The position numbers and the translations under genes are program-made. This document shows positions 44,310 to 54,229 of a DNA stretch of 64,000 bases, piece by piece (position 1 is the stretch's first letter; each line of letters begins with the position of its first letter). The DNA comes from Paenibacillus tyrphae. GTDB taxonomy: Bacteria; Bacillota; Bacilli; Paenibacillales; NBRC-103111. The stretch lies in the NCBI RefSeq assembly GCF_027925525.1, contig NZ_BSDJ01000003.1, positions 248,001 to 312,000 on the forward strand, written 5' to 3'. The notes under the pieces were generated by a model. That model saw only the letters and a program-made list of their open reading frames with translations. It did no database searches and had not been told where the DNA came from.

Positions 44310-45200
44310 TTGGAAGCGTGGCAGCTAACGGCGGAATTGATTTTGGACGAGAAGGCGGCGCTGGGCGAAGGGCCGGTATGGGATCACCGCAGTGGCCGGC
44401 TGCTATGGGTCGATATCGAGGGAATGCGGATTCATCACTATGATCCGGTGCTAGGAACGAACCGTTCGATTCAGCTTGACCAGCGGGTCGGGGCTGCGGT
44501 GCCGAGAGCGGAGGGCGATGGTCTGGTGCTCGCGCTGGAGCATGGCTTCCATCTGCTCGATCTGGCGACGGAGCGGCTGACGAAGCTTGCCGACCCGGAG
44601 GCGGGGCAGCCGGAAAACCGGTTCAACGACGGCAAGTGCGACGAAGCCGGGCGTTTCTGGGCGGGGACAATGAACCGCAAGAGCAGCGGCCCGACGGGCG
44701 CGCTGTATTGCCTGGAGCCTGACGGGACGCTGCGGAAGGCGATCGATGGCGTGATCTGCTCCAACGGGCTCGGCTGGAGTCCCGACGGGCGCACGATGTA
44801 TTACATCGACTCACCTACCAAGCAGGTCGTCGCCTACGACTACGAGCCGACAGCAGGAGCGATCTCGAACCGGCGCACGGTCGTCACGATTCCGGAAGGC
44901 GAGGGCGTTCCCGACGGCATGGCCGTCGATCGTCAAGGGATGCTATGGGTTGCCCAGTGGGGCGGCTGGCGGGTATCCTGCTGGAATCCGCAGACCGGCG
45001 AAAGGCTCGGCTTCGTCCGCGTCCCGGCTGCGCAGACAACCTCCTGCGCGTTCGGCGGTCCGGACTGGGACGAGCTGTACATTACGACGGCCCGGACCGG
45101 ACTGAACGAGGAACAGCTGGCGCAGCAGCCGCATGCCGGCGGCTTGTTCCGCATCAAGACGGGCGTGAAGGGCAGTCCGGCTTGCTTTTATGGCGGATAA
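44310..45200 (+). CDS. SMP-30/gluconolactonase-family lactonase
   Basis: 296 residues from TTG 44310, with AGAGGAGGG 6 bases upstream. Beta-propeller of the SMP-30/regucalcin type: metal-ligand Glu in LGEGPVWD, FNDGKCDEAGRFWAGTM, Asn in SNGLGWSPDG, VPDGMAVD. Such enzymes open sugar lactones using one divalent metal. It overlaps the next kinase-like gene by 11 bases. Sugar substrate not readable. Confidence 0.9.
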   Translation: MEAWQLTAELILDEKAALGEGPVWDHRSGRLLWVDIEGMRIHHYDPVLGTNRSIQLDQRVGAAVPRAEGDGLVLALEHGFHLLDLATERLTKLADPEAGQPENRFNDGKCDEAGRFWAGTMNRKSSGPTGALYCLEPDGTLRKAIDGVICSNGLGWSPDGRTMYYIDSPTKQVVAYDYEPTAGAISNRRTVVTIPEGEGVPDGMAVDRQGMLWVAQWGGWRVSCWNPQTGERLGFVRVPAAQTTSCAFGGPDWDELYITTARTGLNEEQLAQQPHAGGLFRIKTGVKGSPACFYGG

Positions 45201-45858
45201 TCATCGGACTATGTTAGGCGAGGACGCCTGGGGTGAGCGTCACCCGTTCATCGCGCAGATCGAGCGCCGCTTGCTGCCGGAGCTGCGCATCAAGAGCGAG
45301 CAGCCGCACGATCCGATCGCCGTATACCGTGTGCCTGTCCCATGGCGATTGATGGGTGCGGGCAACTATGCGGCGGTTGTCGCGCACCCGGATTTTCCGG
45401 AGGTTGTGGTGAAGGTGTATGCGCCGGGTCGGCCGGGGCTGGAAGAGGAGGCCGAGGTGTACCGCCGTCTGGGGCGGCATCCGGCCTATTCGGAGTGCCT
45501 CTACTATGGCGACGGTTACCTGGTGCTCCGCCGGTTGAACGGCATCACGCTGTACGATTGCATCCGGAAGGGTATTCCGATCCCCCGGCAGGTGATCGAC
45601 GATATCGACGAAGCGCTGGCCTATGCGGTAAGCAAAGGGCTTCGCCCGCACGACGTTCACGGCAAAAACGTCATGATGCGGGACGGCCGCGGCGTCGTGG
45701 TCGACGTGTCGGACTTTTTGAAGCCGGAGCCGTGCAGGATGTGGGACGATCTGAAGAAAGCGTACGACCGGTTTTACCTTCCGCCCCTGCAGCGTGTCCC
45801 CATTCCCGGCTTCGTGCTGAATGCGGTGCGGAAAGGCTACCGTTTGCTCAAAAGATAA
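45190..45858 (+). CDS. Kinase-like (Ser/Thr protein kinase/RIO-like) protein
   Basis: 222 residues. Minimal protein-kinase-like fold: MGAGNYAAVVAHPDFPEVVVKVY (G-loop and Lys), E of EEAEVYRRLG, DGYLVLRRLNG hinge, catalytic loop HDVHGKNVMM (HxxH variant of HRD; N present) and VVVDVSDF in place of DFG. The core fits the YrzF-like kinases of Bacilli. The catalytic Asp is displaced, so either an atypical kinase or a pseudokinase. Overlaps the lactonase gene; ATG 45211 is an alternative start. Confidence 0.75.
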   Translation: MADNHRTMLGEDAWGERHPFIAQIERRLLPELRIKSEQPHDPIAVYRVPVPWRLMGAGNYAAVVAHPDFPEVVVKVYAPGRPGLEEEAEVYRRLGRHPAYSECLYYGDGYLVLRRLNGITLYDCIRKGIPIPRQVIDDIDEALAYAVSKGLRPHDVHGKNVMMRDGRGVVVDVSDFLKPEPCRMWDDLKKAYDRFYLPPLQRVPIPGFVLNAVRKGYRLLKR

Positions 45859-45977
45859 AGATTTAATCAAGCTTCGCCGGCATGTTGTTCCGGGCGAAAC
45901 CGCCCGACACTGCGCCGCGTATTGAAACCGCAGAGCTACAAATAACTTTGGCATACTTCAAGCGGGAGGCAAAAACG

Positions 45978-46751
45978 ATGTCCATTTTTAAGAAAGTGCT
46001 TGCAAGTGTAGGAATCGGTTCGGCGAAGGTGGATACGAGGCTGGATCATCCGCGGGTTTCACCGGGAGAGACGATTAGCGGAGTCATGCATATTCAAGGC
46101 GGTCAATTGGATCAGCAGATCGAAAGCATCTATATGTACTTGAAGACGGAGTACTTGAAGGAAGAAAACGATAAGAAAATGACCTATACCGCGGAGATTG
46201 CCAAATACCACATCACCGACGGCTTCCTGCTGCGGGCAGGCGAGGGCCGGGAGGTCGCATTTACGCTGGGGATTCCGGAACACGCTCCGCTGTCACTGCA
46301 AAACACGCCGGTCTGGCTGGAAACGGGACTCGATATCGACATGGCGATTGATCCCAGGGACCGGGACCAGATCGACATCGTTGCCGGCCCGAACGTGGCT
46401 ACCGTGATGGAGGCGCTGAGTGAGCTCGGCTTCCGTCTGCGTGAAGTTTCCAACGACTACTCGCCAAACTTGGGCGGGCAGCTGCCGTTCGTGCAGGAGT
46501 TCGAGTACGTGCCTACGACGAATTTCCACGGTGCGCTCGACGAGCTCGAAGTGCTCTACTTCCCAAGAGGAGACGATCTGGAGCTGTTTCTGCAGATCGA
46601 CCGCCGCGCCCGGGGCTTCAAGGGAAAGCTCGAAGAACAACTGGGGCTGGACGAAAGCCTTATCCGCTTGACCATTCCGGGCAGCGAGCTGCGCCGGGGC
46701 TCGACAATCGTTGCAGGGCAGCTTCATGACCTCATTTCACGTTATATTTAA
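45978..46751 (+). CDS. spo0M: Sporulation control protein Spo0M
   Basis: 257 residues, arrestin-like fold, matching Spo0M in length and in the blocks SIFKKVLASVGIGSAKVDT, PGETISGVMHIQGG and LGFRLREVSNDY. In Bacillus subtilis Spo0M affects early sporulation and cell-shape control through unknown partners. GGGAGG is before ATG 45978. Directly downstream is element copy B, then a REC/PAS histidine kinase, another regulator type common in sporulation control. Confidence 0.93.
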   Translation: MSIFKKVLASVGIGSAKVDTRLDHPRVSPGETISGVMHIQGGQLDQQIESIYMYLKTEYLKEENDKKMTYTAEIAKYHITDGFLLRAGEGREVAFTLGIPEHAPLSLQNTPVWLETGLDIDMAIDPRDRDQIDIVAGPNVATVMEALSELGFRLREVSNDYSPNLGGQLPFVQEFEYVPTTNFHGALDELEVLYFPRGDDLELFLQIDRRARGFKGKLEEQLGLDESLIRLTIPGSELRRGSTIVAGQLHDLISRYI

Positions 46752-46770
46752 GCGAATACTTGACCAGGAA

Positions 46771-46790
46771 GTCCGTTCCTTCGGGAAACG
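46771..46790. repeat. Left flanking hairpin of element copy B
   Basis: GTCCGTTCCTTCGGGAAACG. Nearly identical (19/20) to 47008-47027 on the other side of the element, and likely the original terminator of spo0M or one copy of it. Confidence 0.8.
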
Positions 46791-46795
46791 TGGAG

Positions 46796-47007
46796 CTTGT
46801 TGAGAAAGTGGGCTTTTACAAAAATAGAGAAGCATACGGAGGTGGGGTATCCACTGGAGAAGCGATAGCGCCCGCCTTTGTCTTCGGGAAATGTCCGCTA
46901 CAAGCGGCTTCTAATCAGATTTCCCGATGACAACAGCGGTCGGAAGTGGATACCCCACCCCCCTCGTACACCTCTATTAGCCCATTTGCCCACTTTTTCA
47001 ACACTCT
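46796..47007. mobile_element. Structured non-coding repeat element, copy B
   Basis: Inverted copy of the element at 28645-28857. Terminal inverted repeats GTTGAGAAAGTGGGC / GCCCACTTTTTCAAC are clearer here. The 15-bp stem 46841-46855 / 46945-46959 reads GGTGGGGTATCCACT on one arm, with one base pair changed in both arms relative to copy A. A second stem has two more compensated pairs (TCGGGAAAT/ATTTCCCGA against GTGGGAAAT/ATTTCCCAC). No ORF. Confidence 0.8.
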
Positions 47008-47040
47008 GTCCGTTCCCTCGGGAAACGGGCTTCTTTTTTT
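47008..47040 (+). terminator. Terminator, right flanking hairpin of element copy B
   Basis: CCGTTCCC-TCG-GGAAACGG stem then TTCTTTTTTT. Its first 20 bases repeat those of 46771-46790 with one change. Confidence 0.85.
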
Positions 47041-47124
47041 CATAGCGGCAGCAGGAGAAGAATGTCCGGCTAGCGAAAAATGTAAGGATATAGGATAATA
47101 ACCGGACCCTAGGAGAGTATACAT

Positions 47125-49479
47125 ATGGCTGAACCGCAAGTAAATATACTGATTGTCGACGATCGGCCGGAACATTTGCTCGCTATGTCTTCCATACTGC
47201 AATCTCCCGATTATCGCATCGCCACCGCCAACTCCGGAGAGGAAGCGCTGCGGCAAGTGATGCAGGAGTCTTTCGCCTTGATTCTGATGGATATTGAAAT
47301 GCCGGGAATGAACGGCTTTGAAACCGTTCGCATGCTAAAATCGCAAGAGCGGTACAGGTCGATTCCCGTGATCTTCGTTACGGCGCTCAGTCAAGCGACG
47401 GAGCATATGGTACGAGGCTATGAAATTGGAGCGATCGATTTTATATTCAAGCCGGTGCAGCCGGTTATATTAAAAGTAAAGGTCAATCAGTTCGCAAGCA
47501 TCTACCGGGACCGGGAGCAGCTTAAGGCGCAAAAGGAGCTGATCACCCGGCGCACGATCGACCTGGAGCAGGCGCATGCCCGGCTTCTGGACAATACGGA
47601 CAAGCTTCGACGGATGGAAGCGATGGCCCGGGCCATCAGCGAGACGTCGACCGATGCTTTCTTGACCGTCGATGCGGAAGGAACGATCCTGTCGGCCAAT
47701 CCCGCCGTGCGGCCGCTGTTCAGGTACGGCCCGGAGGAGCTGATCGGGAAGCCCGTGTGGCTGGTCGTGCCGTACACCGAGCGGCTGTTCGGCTCGGGGG
47801 AAAACGGCTCCCTGCTGCCGGATTGCGGCACGAGGGAAGCGACGGACGTTACGGCCGTGCGCCGCAGCGGCGGGACGTTCCCCGCCGAGCTGCAAATCGG
47901 AAGCGCCTGTATCGGCGACCGGCCGATTTACGTCTGCTCGGTTCGCGACGTGACCGAGCGCAAAATGCAGTATATCCGCATGGAACAAGCCGTAGAGCAG
48001 CGCACGTATGCACTGCGCGAAGCCAACGGGAGACTTCAGGCGGAAATCCGGCGCCGGCATCAGGTAACCGAGCAACTGCTGCGGTCGTACGACCGGATCA
48101 ACGATATTTTGGAGAGCATCACGGACGCGTTTTATGCGCTCGATCATGACGGGGCGATCGTCTATATGAACCGTTCAGCCGAGCAGCGCCTCCGCATCGT
48201 GAAGGAGCAGGCGCTGGGCCGGCCGTTCTGGGATTATGCCCCGGTGGAACGTTCGAAGTGCTACGATTTGTTTTTGCGCGCAGCCTTGGAGCATGCTCCG
48301 CAGCGGGCGGAGTTTTATTCGAATCTGACAGACAGTTGGGTCGAGGTGAGGGCTTTCCCGTCGTCGCTCGGCATTAGCCTATATATTCAGGACACGAACG
48401 AGCGGCGGCGTATGGAGCAGGATGCCCGGGAATCGCAGGAGCGATTTTATACGATTTTTCAGGCTACGCCTTGTTTGATGGCGATTCAGTCGTTAAGCGA
48501 CCGGTCGTATCTCGACGTCAACGAGAGCTGGATGAAGCATACGGGATACACCTATGAAGAAATGACGTCGGGAGCCGCCAATCTGCAGATGACGCTCGTC
48601 TCGGACGAAGGGCTGGTCGAGACGGCCCCCGTGGACTTCGCCGATACGGTGACGGACGTGAAGGTACAGTACGTGACCAAGGCGGGCGAGCGGCGGACGG
48701 GGCTGTTGTCCACGGAGATCATTGAGACGCCGGATGTGCCTTGCGTGCTGGCGGTCATTACGGATATTACGGACCGGGTGGCGCTGGAGAGGGAGATTGC
48801 ACGGCTGGACCGGCTGCATATGATCGGGGAAATGGCCGCAGGCATCGCACATGAAATCCGCAATCCGATGACGACCGTCCGCGGCTTTCTCCAGCTCATG
48901 CGCGCGAAGAAAACCCTTCCGCCCAAGGACATTATCGACGTTATGGTGGAGGAGCTGAACCGCGCCAACGGGATTATCAGCGAGTTTTTGGCGCTGGCCA
49001 AAAACAAGACCACCGACCGCCGCCCGCAAAATCTGGCTCAGGTGATCGAGGCCATCGGTCCGCTCATTCAAGCGGAGGCGACGCTGGCCGACAAGCAGCT
49101 TCACCTGCGGCTCGAATCGTGTCCCGAGCTGGAGCTCGACGAGAAGGAGATCCGGCAGATGGTATTGAATCTCGCGCTGAACGGGCTCGAAGCGATGGAA
49201 GCCGGAGGACGGCTCGAAATCGCCACCTACACGGATGAGTCGGAGGTCGTGCTGGAGGTCAGCGACCAGGGCCACGGCATGGACAAGGACGTGTTGGCCA
49301 AGGTCGGGACGCCGTTCTTTACGACGAAGGAGCGGGGGACGGGGCTCGGTCTGGCGGTTTGCTTCAGTATCGCTGCCCGGCACGGAGCCAAGCTGACGTG
49401 GCAGACCGGACCGGAGGGCACGGCATTCTATGTCCGGTTTGCGTTACCGCCTGAGCCCGTCGCCGTGAACGACCCCTAG
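47125..49479 (+). CDS. Hybrid histidine kinase: REC-PAS-PAS-PAS-HisKA-HATPase
   Basis: 784 residues, no membrane segment. Receiver domain at the N terminus (NILIVDDRPEH; phosphoacceptor Asp56 in LILMDIEMPG; VTALS; DFIFKPV), a coiled linker (about 120-160), three PAS domains (about 165-285, 325-430, 435-555), HisKA with His576 in GIAHEIRNPMTT, and a HATPase (LNLALNGLEAM, DQGHGMD, GTGLGL). A soluble input-REC kinase of this plan can take phosphate from another kinase and pass it on, as in sporulation-type phosphorelays. Neighbour of spo0M. Signal unknown. Confidence 0.93.
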   Translation: MAEPQVNILIVDDRPEHLLAMSSILQSPDYRIATANSGEEALRQVMQESFALILMDIEMPGMNGFETVRMLKSQERYRSIPVIFVTALSQATEHMVRGYEIGAIDFIFKPVQPVILKVKVNQFASIYRDREQLKAQKELITRRTIDLEQAHARLLDNTDKLRRMEAMARAISETSTDAFLTVDAEGTILSANPAVRPLFRYGPEELIGKPVWLVVPYTERLFGSGENGSLLPDCGTREATDVTAVRRSGGTFPAELQIGSACIGDRPIYVCSVRDVTERKMQYIRMEQAVEQRTYALREANGRLQAEIRRRHQVTEQLLRSYDRINDILESITDAFYALDHDGAIVYMNRSAEQRLRIVKEQALGRPFWDYAPVERSKCYDLFLRAALEHAPQRAEFYSNLTDSWVEVRAFPSSLGISLYIQDTNERRRMEQDARESQERFYTIFQATPCLMAIQSLSDRSYLDVNESWMKHTGYTYEEMTSGAANLQMTLVSDEGLVETAPVDFADTVTDVKVQYVTKAGERRTGLLSTEIIETPDVPCVLAVITDITDRVALEREIARLDRLHMIGEMAAGIAHEIRNPMTTVRGFLQLMRAKKTLPPKDIIDVMVEELNRANGIISEFLALAKNKTTDRRPQNLAQVIEAIGPLIQAEATLADKQLHLRLESCPELELDEKEIRQMVLNLALNGLEAMEAGGRLEIATYTDESEVVLEVSDQGHGMDKDVLAKVGTPFFTTKERGTGLGLAVCFSIAARHGAKLTWQTGPEGTAFYVRFALPPEPVAVNDP

Positions 49480-49574
49480 CCGCTTCCAAAGGCACGATGT
49501 ATAAAAGCGGCTTCAGTTTTTCATATTAACTAGGGATAAGCTGGAAAAGAACGCGATCCAAGGAGGAACGACCC

Positions 49575-50015
49575 ATGTCCAAAAGCTTAACGGAAGTGCT
49601 GAACACCCAGATAGCGAACTGGAGCCTGCTGTTCATCAAGCTCCATAATTACCATTGGTATGTGAAGGGGCCGCAATTTTTCACTCTGCATGCGAAATTC
49701 GAAGAGCTGTATAACGAGGCGGCCCTTCACGTGGACAATTTGGCCGAGCGACTGCTGGCGCTCAAAGGGCAGCCGGTTGCCACCATGAAAGAAATTTTGG
49801 AGAAAACGACCCTGCACGAAGCTTCCGGCAGCGAGAATGCCGAGCAGATGGTCCGCTCCATCGCCAACGACTTCGGAACGCTGATCGGGGAACTGAAGGA
49901 AGGGATGGCGATTGCCGAAGCGGCGGACGACGAGACGACCGGCGATATGCTGCTTGCGATCCACAGCGAGCTGGAGAAGCACGTTTGGATGCTGGAATCG
50001 TTTTTGGGAAAATAG
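49575..50015 (+). CDS. Dps-family ferritin-like protein (MrgA-like)
   Basis: 146 residues. Dps motif [23 protein letters not shown] with His and Asp/Glu ferroxidase residues, then [17 protein letters not shown]. It oxidises ferrous iron with peroxide and stores the mineral in a 12-subunit shell; many members coat DNA. No long basic N-terminal tail, so DNA binding is less certain. AAGGAGGA precedes the ATG. Monocistronic with a terminator. Confidence 0.95.
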   Translation: MSKSLTEVLNTQIANWSLLFIKLHNYHWYVKGPQFFTLHAKFEELYNEAALHVDNLAERLLALKGQPVATMKEILEKTTLHEASGSENAEQMVRSIANDFGTLIGELKEGMAIAEAADDETTGDMLLAIHSELEKHVWMLESFLGK

Positions 50016-50028
50016 CGTCCCGGATCGG

Positions 50029-50072
50029 GGCATGGCGACTTGCGGATGGCGCAGGAAGCCATGCCTTTTTTT
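50029..50072 (+). terminator. Terminator after dps-like gene
   Basis: GGCATGGC / GCCATGCC stem with a run of seven T. Confidence 0.85.
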
Positions 50073-50207
50073 GTAAATAGGGGGCTGATTGCACGCCGCC
50101 GTTGTGTAGTCGTCGCTTCGGCGGGGAGGCTTGTCGCATATACTGTAGAGCGGAACCCAGTCGGCAGACCGCTAGCGGCGCTGCCCAGCAAAGGAGTGAC
50201 AAAAACA

Positions 50208-50486
50208 ATGAACGCGAATCCGTATAAAGACGGGGAACGGTTAACGAAGGTTGAAACCCGGCTCGAGAATATCGAAGTCGCCGTCACGCGCATGGAAGAA
50301 AAACTGGACAAATGGCATGGCAACTATATATCCCGAATGGAATTGAACGAGATGCTGCGTGCTCGCGACGAACGTCTCGAACGGATCGAAAAAGAGCGGC
50401 TGCTCAACAAGCAGCTCTACCCCGGCTGGATCAATCTGCTCATTGCTTTTGCCGCATTGCTTGTCGCGTGGTTCCACAATAAATAA
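50208..50486 (+). CDS. XhlA-like single-helix membrane protein
   Basis: 92 residues from ATG 50208, with AAAGGAGTG 8 bases upstream; the frame is open further upstream without a site. Coiled-coil N-terminal part (KVETRLENIEVAVTRMEEKL), a membrane helix at the C terminus (WINLLIAFAALLVAWF) and a short tail. Same plan as the XhlA/BhlA haemolysin- or holin-associated proteins of Bacillus prophages. No phage genes lie nearby. Confidence 0.75.
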   Translation: MNANPYKDGERLTKVETRLENIEVAVTRMEEKLDKWHGNYISRMELNEMLRARDERLERIEKERLLNKQLYPGWINLLIAFAALLVAWFHNK

Positions 50487-50559
50487 AGCAGTACAATGAA
50501 AAATGGTTCGGACAGGTCGCTTTTCCTTGCGCCGTTTGGGTATAATGGGATGAAAAGGG

Positions 50560-50802
50560 ATGGAGGCCCTGGCCCTCGCAGCTACAGGATTGGCCGCGAC
50601 GCGGGAAATCGAATTGGCGTGGGATGGCCGAATTTTCTTCACCGAGCACGGCGGTGCGCTGCGTGTCATCGACAAGGAAAGCTGATCGAGGAGCCGGTGT
50701 TTCAAGTGGACGGCAATTTGCACGCAACGGCTATATTTATGCCTATCATACGTACGACAGAAGGATGACGACAAGGTCATCCGGTTGATACCGGAATTTT
50801 AA
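50560..50802 (+). pseudogene. Remnant of a PQQ-type sugar (glucose/sorbosone) dehydrogenase
   Basis: Starts ATG 50560 and reads ATGLAATREIELAWDGRIFF and TEHGGALRVIDK, then a frameshift to KLIEEPVFQVDGN, then other frames giving NGYIYAYHTYD and DDKVIRLIPEF. These pieces follow the order of the first propeller blades and the end of sorbosone/glucose dehydrogenase-like proteins. Frameshifts and large deletions show it is non-functional. Confidence 0.72.
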
Positions 50803-50837
50803 ATCATGAACTAATGGATTGGAGAACGTGAAGCGGG

Positions 50838-52037
50838 ATGCAAGAGCAGGAATTGACGGAATTAACGGGCCGATTGTTTCAGGAAGGGACGCTGATCCAA
50901 GCGACGCTGAGCCAGGTGCGGCGAAGCGAGCCGGACGGCTGCACGAAGGTGACGGTGAAGCCCGTACAGCTCAAGGGGGCTTTGAATTATCAATTCAGCT
51001 CCTTTTGCGGGCCAAAGGTGCTGCATGAGAATTTGGCGCCGGAAGCGGCGGAGGCGAAGCTGAACGCGCTGCTTACCGGGCAGTTCCGGCAAGGGCTGCT
51101 GCAGACGGGCGAAGCGGACTATCAGGTGCTGATCAGCAAGAAAGGCAAGATCGGCATCCTCCGCAAGCCGCCGACCAAGCAAGCGGTGGGCGGGGCGCCT
51201 GCCCATAACCGGAAAAAGAACTACATGCTGGAGGAAGGCGTTCCCGTTCCTTTTCTGATCGAGCTCGGAATTATGAACGCCCAAGGGAAGGTGCTTGCCC
51301 CCAAATACGACAAGTTCCGTCAAATTAACCGCTTTGTCGAAATGATCGCTGATATTTTACCGCATTTGCCAAAGGACCGGACGCTGACTATCGTCGATTT
51401 CGGCTGTGGCAAATCGTATCTGACGTTTGCGATGTATCATTTTCTGAAGGAGATGCAGGGCTTCGACCTGCGCGTCGTCGGCCTCGATCTCAAGGAGGAT
51501 GTGATCCGGCACTGCAGCGCACTTGCGGAGAAGCTCGGCTATGACGGGCTGCGGTTCCTTGTCGGCGACATCGCCAAGTATGACGAGCTGCAGCAGGTCG
51601 ACATGGTCGTGACGCTGCATGCCTGCGATACGGCGACCGATGCGGCGCTGGAGAAGGCGGTCCGCTGGGGCGCTTCGGTCATCTTGTCCGTGCCTTGCTG
51701 CCAGCATGAGCTGTTCCGGCAGGTGCGCAGCGACGTGCTTGGCCCGCTGCTGCAGCACGGTATTTTGAAGGAGCGGTTTTCTGCGCTGGCCACGGATGCG
51801 ATCCGGGCGAAGCTGCTCGAACTGGTCGGTTACAAGACGCAGCTGCTTGAATTCATTGACCTGGAGCATACGCCGAAAAATATTTTAATCCGGGCGGTTC
51901 GCAGCATTCAGCCGCCGAAACCCGCCGAACGGGCCAAGCTGGCGGAGGAGTACCAAGAGTTCCGGAATTTTCTGCAGGCGGAGCCTTACTTGGAACGGGC
52001 GCTGCAGGACAAGCTGGACCCGTGGCTGAAGCCGTAA
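50838..52037 (+). CDS. Class I SAM-dependent methyltransferase (Methyltransf_32 type)
   Basis: 399 residues. N-terminal domain of about 170 residues of unknown role, then a Rossmann methyltransferase with SAM motif I VDFGCGKSYLTFA, acidic residue in VVGLDLKEDV, and motif IV-like VTLHACDTATDAAL, followed by VPCCQHEL. The CGKSYLTFA block and VPCCQ are typical of the family that includes the eukaryotic METTL25/RRNAD1 proteins. Target unknown, RNA probable. The gene before it is a pseudogene. Confidence 0.87.
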   Translation: MQEQELTELTGRLFQEGTLIQATLSQVRRSEPDGCTKVTVKPVQLKGALNYQFSSFCGPKVLHENLAPEAAEAKLNALLTGQFRQGLLQTGEADYQVLISKKGKIGILRKPPTKQAVGGAPAHNRKKNYMLEEGVPVPFLIELGIMNAQGKVLAPKYDKFRQINRFVEMIADILPHLPKDRTLTIVDFGCGKSYLTFAMYHFLKEMQGFDLRVVGLDLKEDVIRHCSALAEKLGYDGLRFLVGDIAKYDELQQVDMVVTLHACDTATDAALEKAVRWGASVILSVPCCQHELFRQVRSDVLGPLLQHGILKERFSALATDAIRAKLLELVGYKTQLLEFIDLEHTPKNILIRAVRSIQPPKPAERAKLAEEYQEFRNFLQAEPYLERALQDKLDPWLKP

Positions 52038-52046
52038 ATCTTAACA

Positions 52047-52090
52047 AGAGAGAGTCCTAGGACATAAGTGGGGTTTTCTCTCTTTTTTTG
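52047..52090 (+). terminator. Terminator after methyltransferase gene
   Basis: AGAGAGA / TCTCTCT stem with weak inner pairing and a long T run. Confidence 0.75.
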
Positions 52091-52246
52091 TTCTTTTTCA
52101 TGCGTTTGTCCTAAAATTCGACAAAACTTTTTTGGTTTTTGTGAAACTTTTCACCTGAATTCCGTAGTACAATGGATGTCAATGTTCATTTGGAACATTC
52201 ATCCATCCACGAATTGGAAATACTAAGAACCCGAGGTGCTAGGTAC

Positions 52247-54229
52247 ATGAGAAATCCACTTCATTCGTTAACGGGCCGATTTATGGTGTACAGCAGCCTG
52301 GTGCTCCTGCTCTTAATGGGTGTGGTGTTCGCTTATCAAAGCAGCATCATTCGCAGTCACGCGGAAGCTTCGCTGTTCGACAAAGGTCGGACGATGGCCA
52401 TATCGTTATCCAAAAGCTTGCAAAGCCTGACCGAGTTGGATCTGCGTACCGGGGTGACGCTGCAAGACGGCACGAAGCTGTCCGGTGAGGAGCTGCGGAC
52501 CCGGTTGTTCGACGACCGGCTGGAGCCGATCGCCGCAAGCCGCGAGGAAGCGGAGAAGCGGTCGAAGGATAAGGAATACGCTTCGGCGAAGCAGAAACGA
52601 TTCGACGGTCAAGACATCCCGCTCGCGCAATACGAGTTGAAATATACCAGCGCTTACGGCGCTTATACGGACGAGCGGTGGCAGTCGATGGTCGACGGAT
52701 TTTTGACCGATCCGCAGATCGTGTTCGCCATTCCGATCGCCTACTCGGCGAATCCGGAAGCGGTCGGCTTCATCGCGACGCACAACAGCGGCTACAGCCC
52801 GCAAGGCGAGTCTTCGAAGGACCGCTGGGGAGCGGAGGGGCAGCTGAGCCAGAAATACCGGGCCAATCGCGTATTTAACGACTCGACGGGCTATGCGGCC
52901 GCAGCATACAAGGATACTTCCGACGTGCTGCTGCAAAAATACCCGCGAAGCGTGGAAGGACGCGTCGTTGAGACGTGGGACATGTCTTACCCTCTATACT
53001 TCGAGGGCAAGCATTGGGGAGCGGTTCGCATTGCGCTCAATAAGGAAAAATCGGACGCGCTGATCGCGAAGCAGCAGCTCACGGTCGCCGTAGAGCTTCT
53101 GATCGTGCTGCTTGTTGTGCTTGGCCTGCTGTTCGTGCTGTCGAAGTTTTCCGTCGCCCGCAAGCTTCAGGCGGTGCTGAATGCGACGGCCAATCTGAAC
53201 TCGCAGGAAGCCGATTTGACCTACCGCCTTGCCGTAAGAGGCAAGGACGAGATGGGTCGGCTTTCCGGGGAGATCAACCGCTTTATCGCCCACTTGCAGC
53301 AAATGGTGAAGGGGATGCATGCCCTTTCCCTTCGGGTAACGGACGGCTCGCACCAGCTCGCGGCGCATGCCGTGCAATCCCGCGAAGCTTCGGAGGCGAT
53401 TGCGCATACGCTGGACGAACTGGCGGCGGGCGCCGAAAGCCAAGCCGTCAGCGCAGGGGACAGCGCCAAGGCGATGGAGGAGATGGCGGCGGGTATTCAG
53501 CGCATCGCCGAGGCGTCGGCCCACGTCACGGAGGCATCGCTCGCGATGGTGCAGGAGGCCGAGGCGGGCAACCGCACCTCGCTTGGAGCCATGGAGCAGA
53601 TGGGGACGATGCGTCAGTCGGCGCAGCAGGTCGGCCAAGCGATCAGAGAGCTGGAAGACCGTATGCAGTCGGTGCAGGAGATGGCCGGCGCCATATCCGG
53701 CATTGCGTCCCAGACGGGCCTGCTCGCGTTGAACGCGGCGATTGAAGCGGCCCGGGCCGGTGAGCACGGCCGGGGCTTTGCGGTCGTCGCCGGCGAGGTG
53801 CGCAAGCTGGCCGAGCAGTCCGAGGCGTCGGCGCAGCGCATTCAGGAGCAGATCGAAGACATACAGACCTCGATGGCTTCGGCGGTAGCGGCGATGGCAA
53901 AGGGTGGCCGCGAGGTGGAGAAAGGCGTCGGGGATGTCGGACAGGCCGGCGCGGCCTTCGAGCGAATTTTGACGATGGCGCAGGGCATCACGGCGCAAAT
54001 TCAGGAAATATCGGCCGCCTCCGAGCAGTTGTCCGCCGGCACCGAGGAAGTGACGGCCGGCATCGAGGAGATGGCCCGCATCGCTGGCAGCGCCTCGGAG
54101 CAGACGCTAAGGGCGGCTGCTGCCTCCGCCGGTCAGCTCGACCTTGCGGGTCAGGCGTCAGGGGAAGCCGAACAGCTTCGGAAGGCAGCGGACGAGCTTC
54201 AGCAAACCGCAGGACGGTTCAAAGTATAA
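52247..54229 (+). CDS. Methyl-accepting chemotaxis protein
   Basis: 660 residues from ATG 52247, with GAGGTG upstream; the frame extends earlier without a site. Membrane helix 1 (about 13-33), extracellular sensor domain (about 34-285), membrane helix 2 (about 293-315), HAMP, and signalling domain with the hairpin tip [20 protein letters not shown]. Glu/Gln methylation regions follow. Senses an external ligand and controls CheA. No other chemotaxis genes nearby. Confidence 0.94.
   Translation: MRNPLHSLTGRFMVYSSLVLLLLMGVVFAYQSSIIRSHAEASLFDKGRTMAISLSKSLQSLTELDLRTGVTLQDGTKLSGEELRTRLFDDRLEPIAASREEAEKRSKDKEYASAKQKRFDGQDIPLAQYELKYTSAYGAYTDERWQSMVDGFLTDPQIVFAIPIAYSANPEAVGFIATHNSGYSPQGESSKDRWGAEGQLSQKYRANRVFNDSTGYAAAAYKDTSDVLLQKYPRSVEGRVVETWDMSYPLYFEGKHWGAVRIALNKEKSDALIAKQQLTVAVELLIVLLVVLGLLFVLSKFSVARKLQAVLNATANLNSQEADLTYRLAVRGKDEMGRLSGEINRFIAHLQQMVKGMHALSLRVTDGSHQLAAHAVQSREASEAIAHTLDELAAGAESQAVSAGDSAKAMEEMAAGIQRIAEASAHVTEASLAMVQEAEAGNRTSLGAMEQMGTMRQSAQQVGQAIRELEDRMQSVQEMAGAISGIASQTGLLALNAAIEAARAGEHGRGFAVVAGEVRKLAEQSEASAQRIQEQIEDIQTSMASAVAAMAKGGREVEKGVGDVGQAGAAFERILTMAQGITAQIQEISAASEQLSAGTEEVTAGIEEMARIAGSASEQTLRAAAASAGQLDLAGQASGEAEQLRKAADELQQTAGRFKV

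Noticed and set aside
48493..49383. 296-residue minus-strand frame
   Set aside because: Antisense to the histidine kinase catalytic region; shadow frame.
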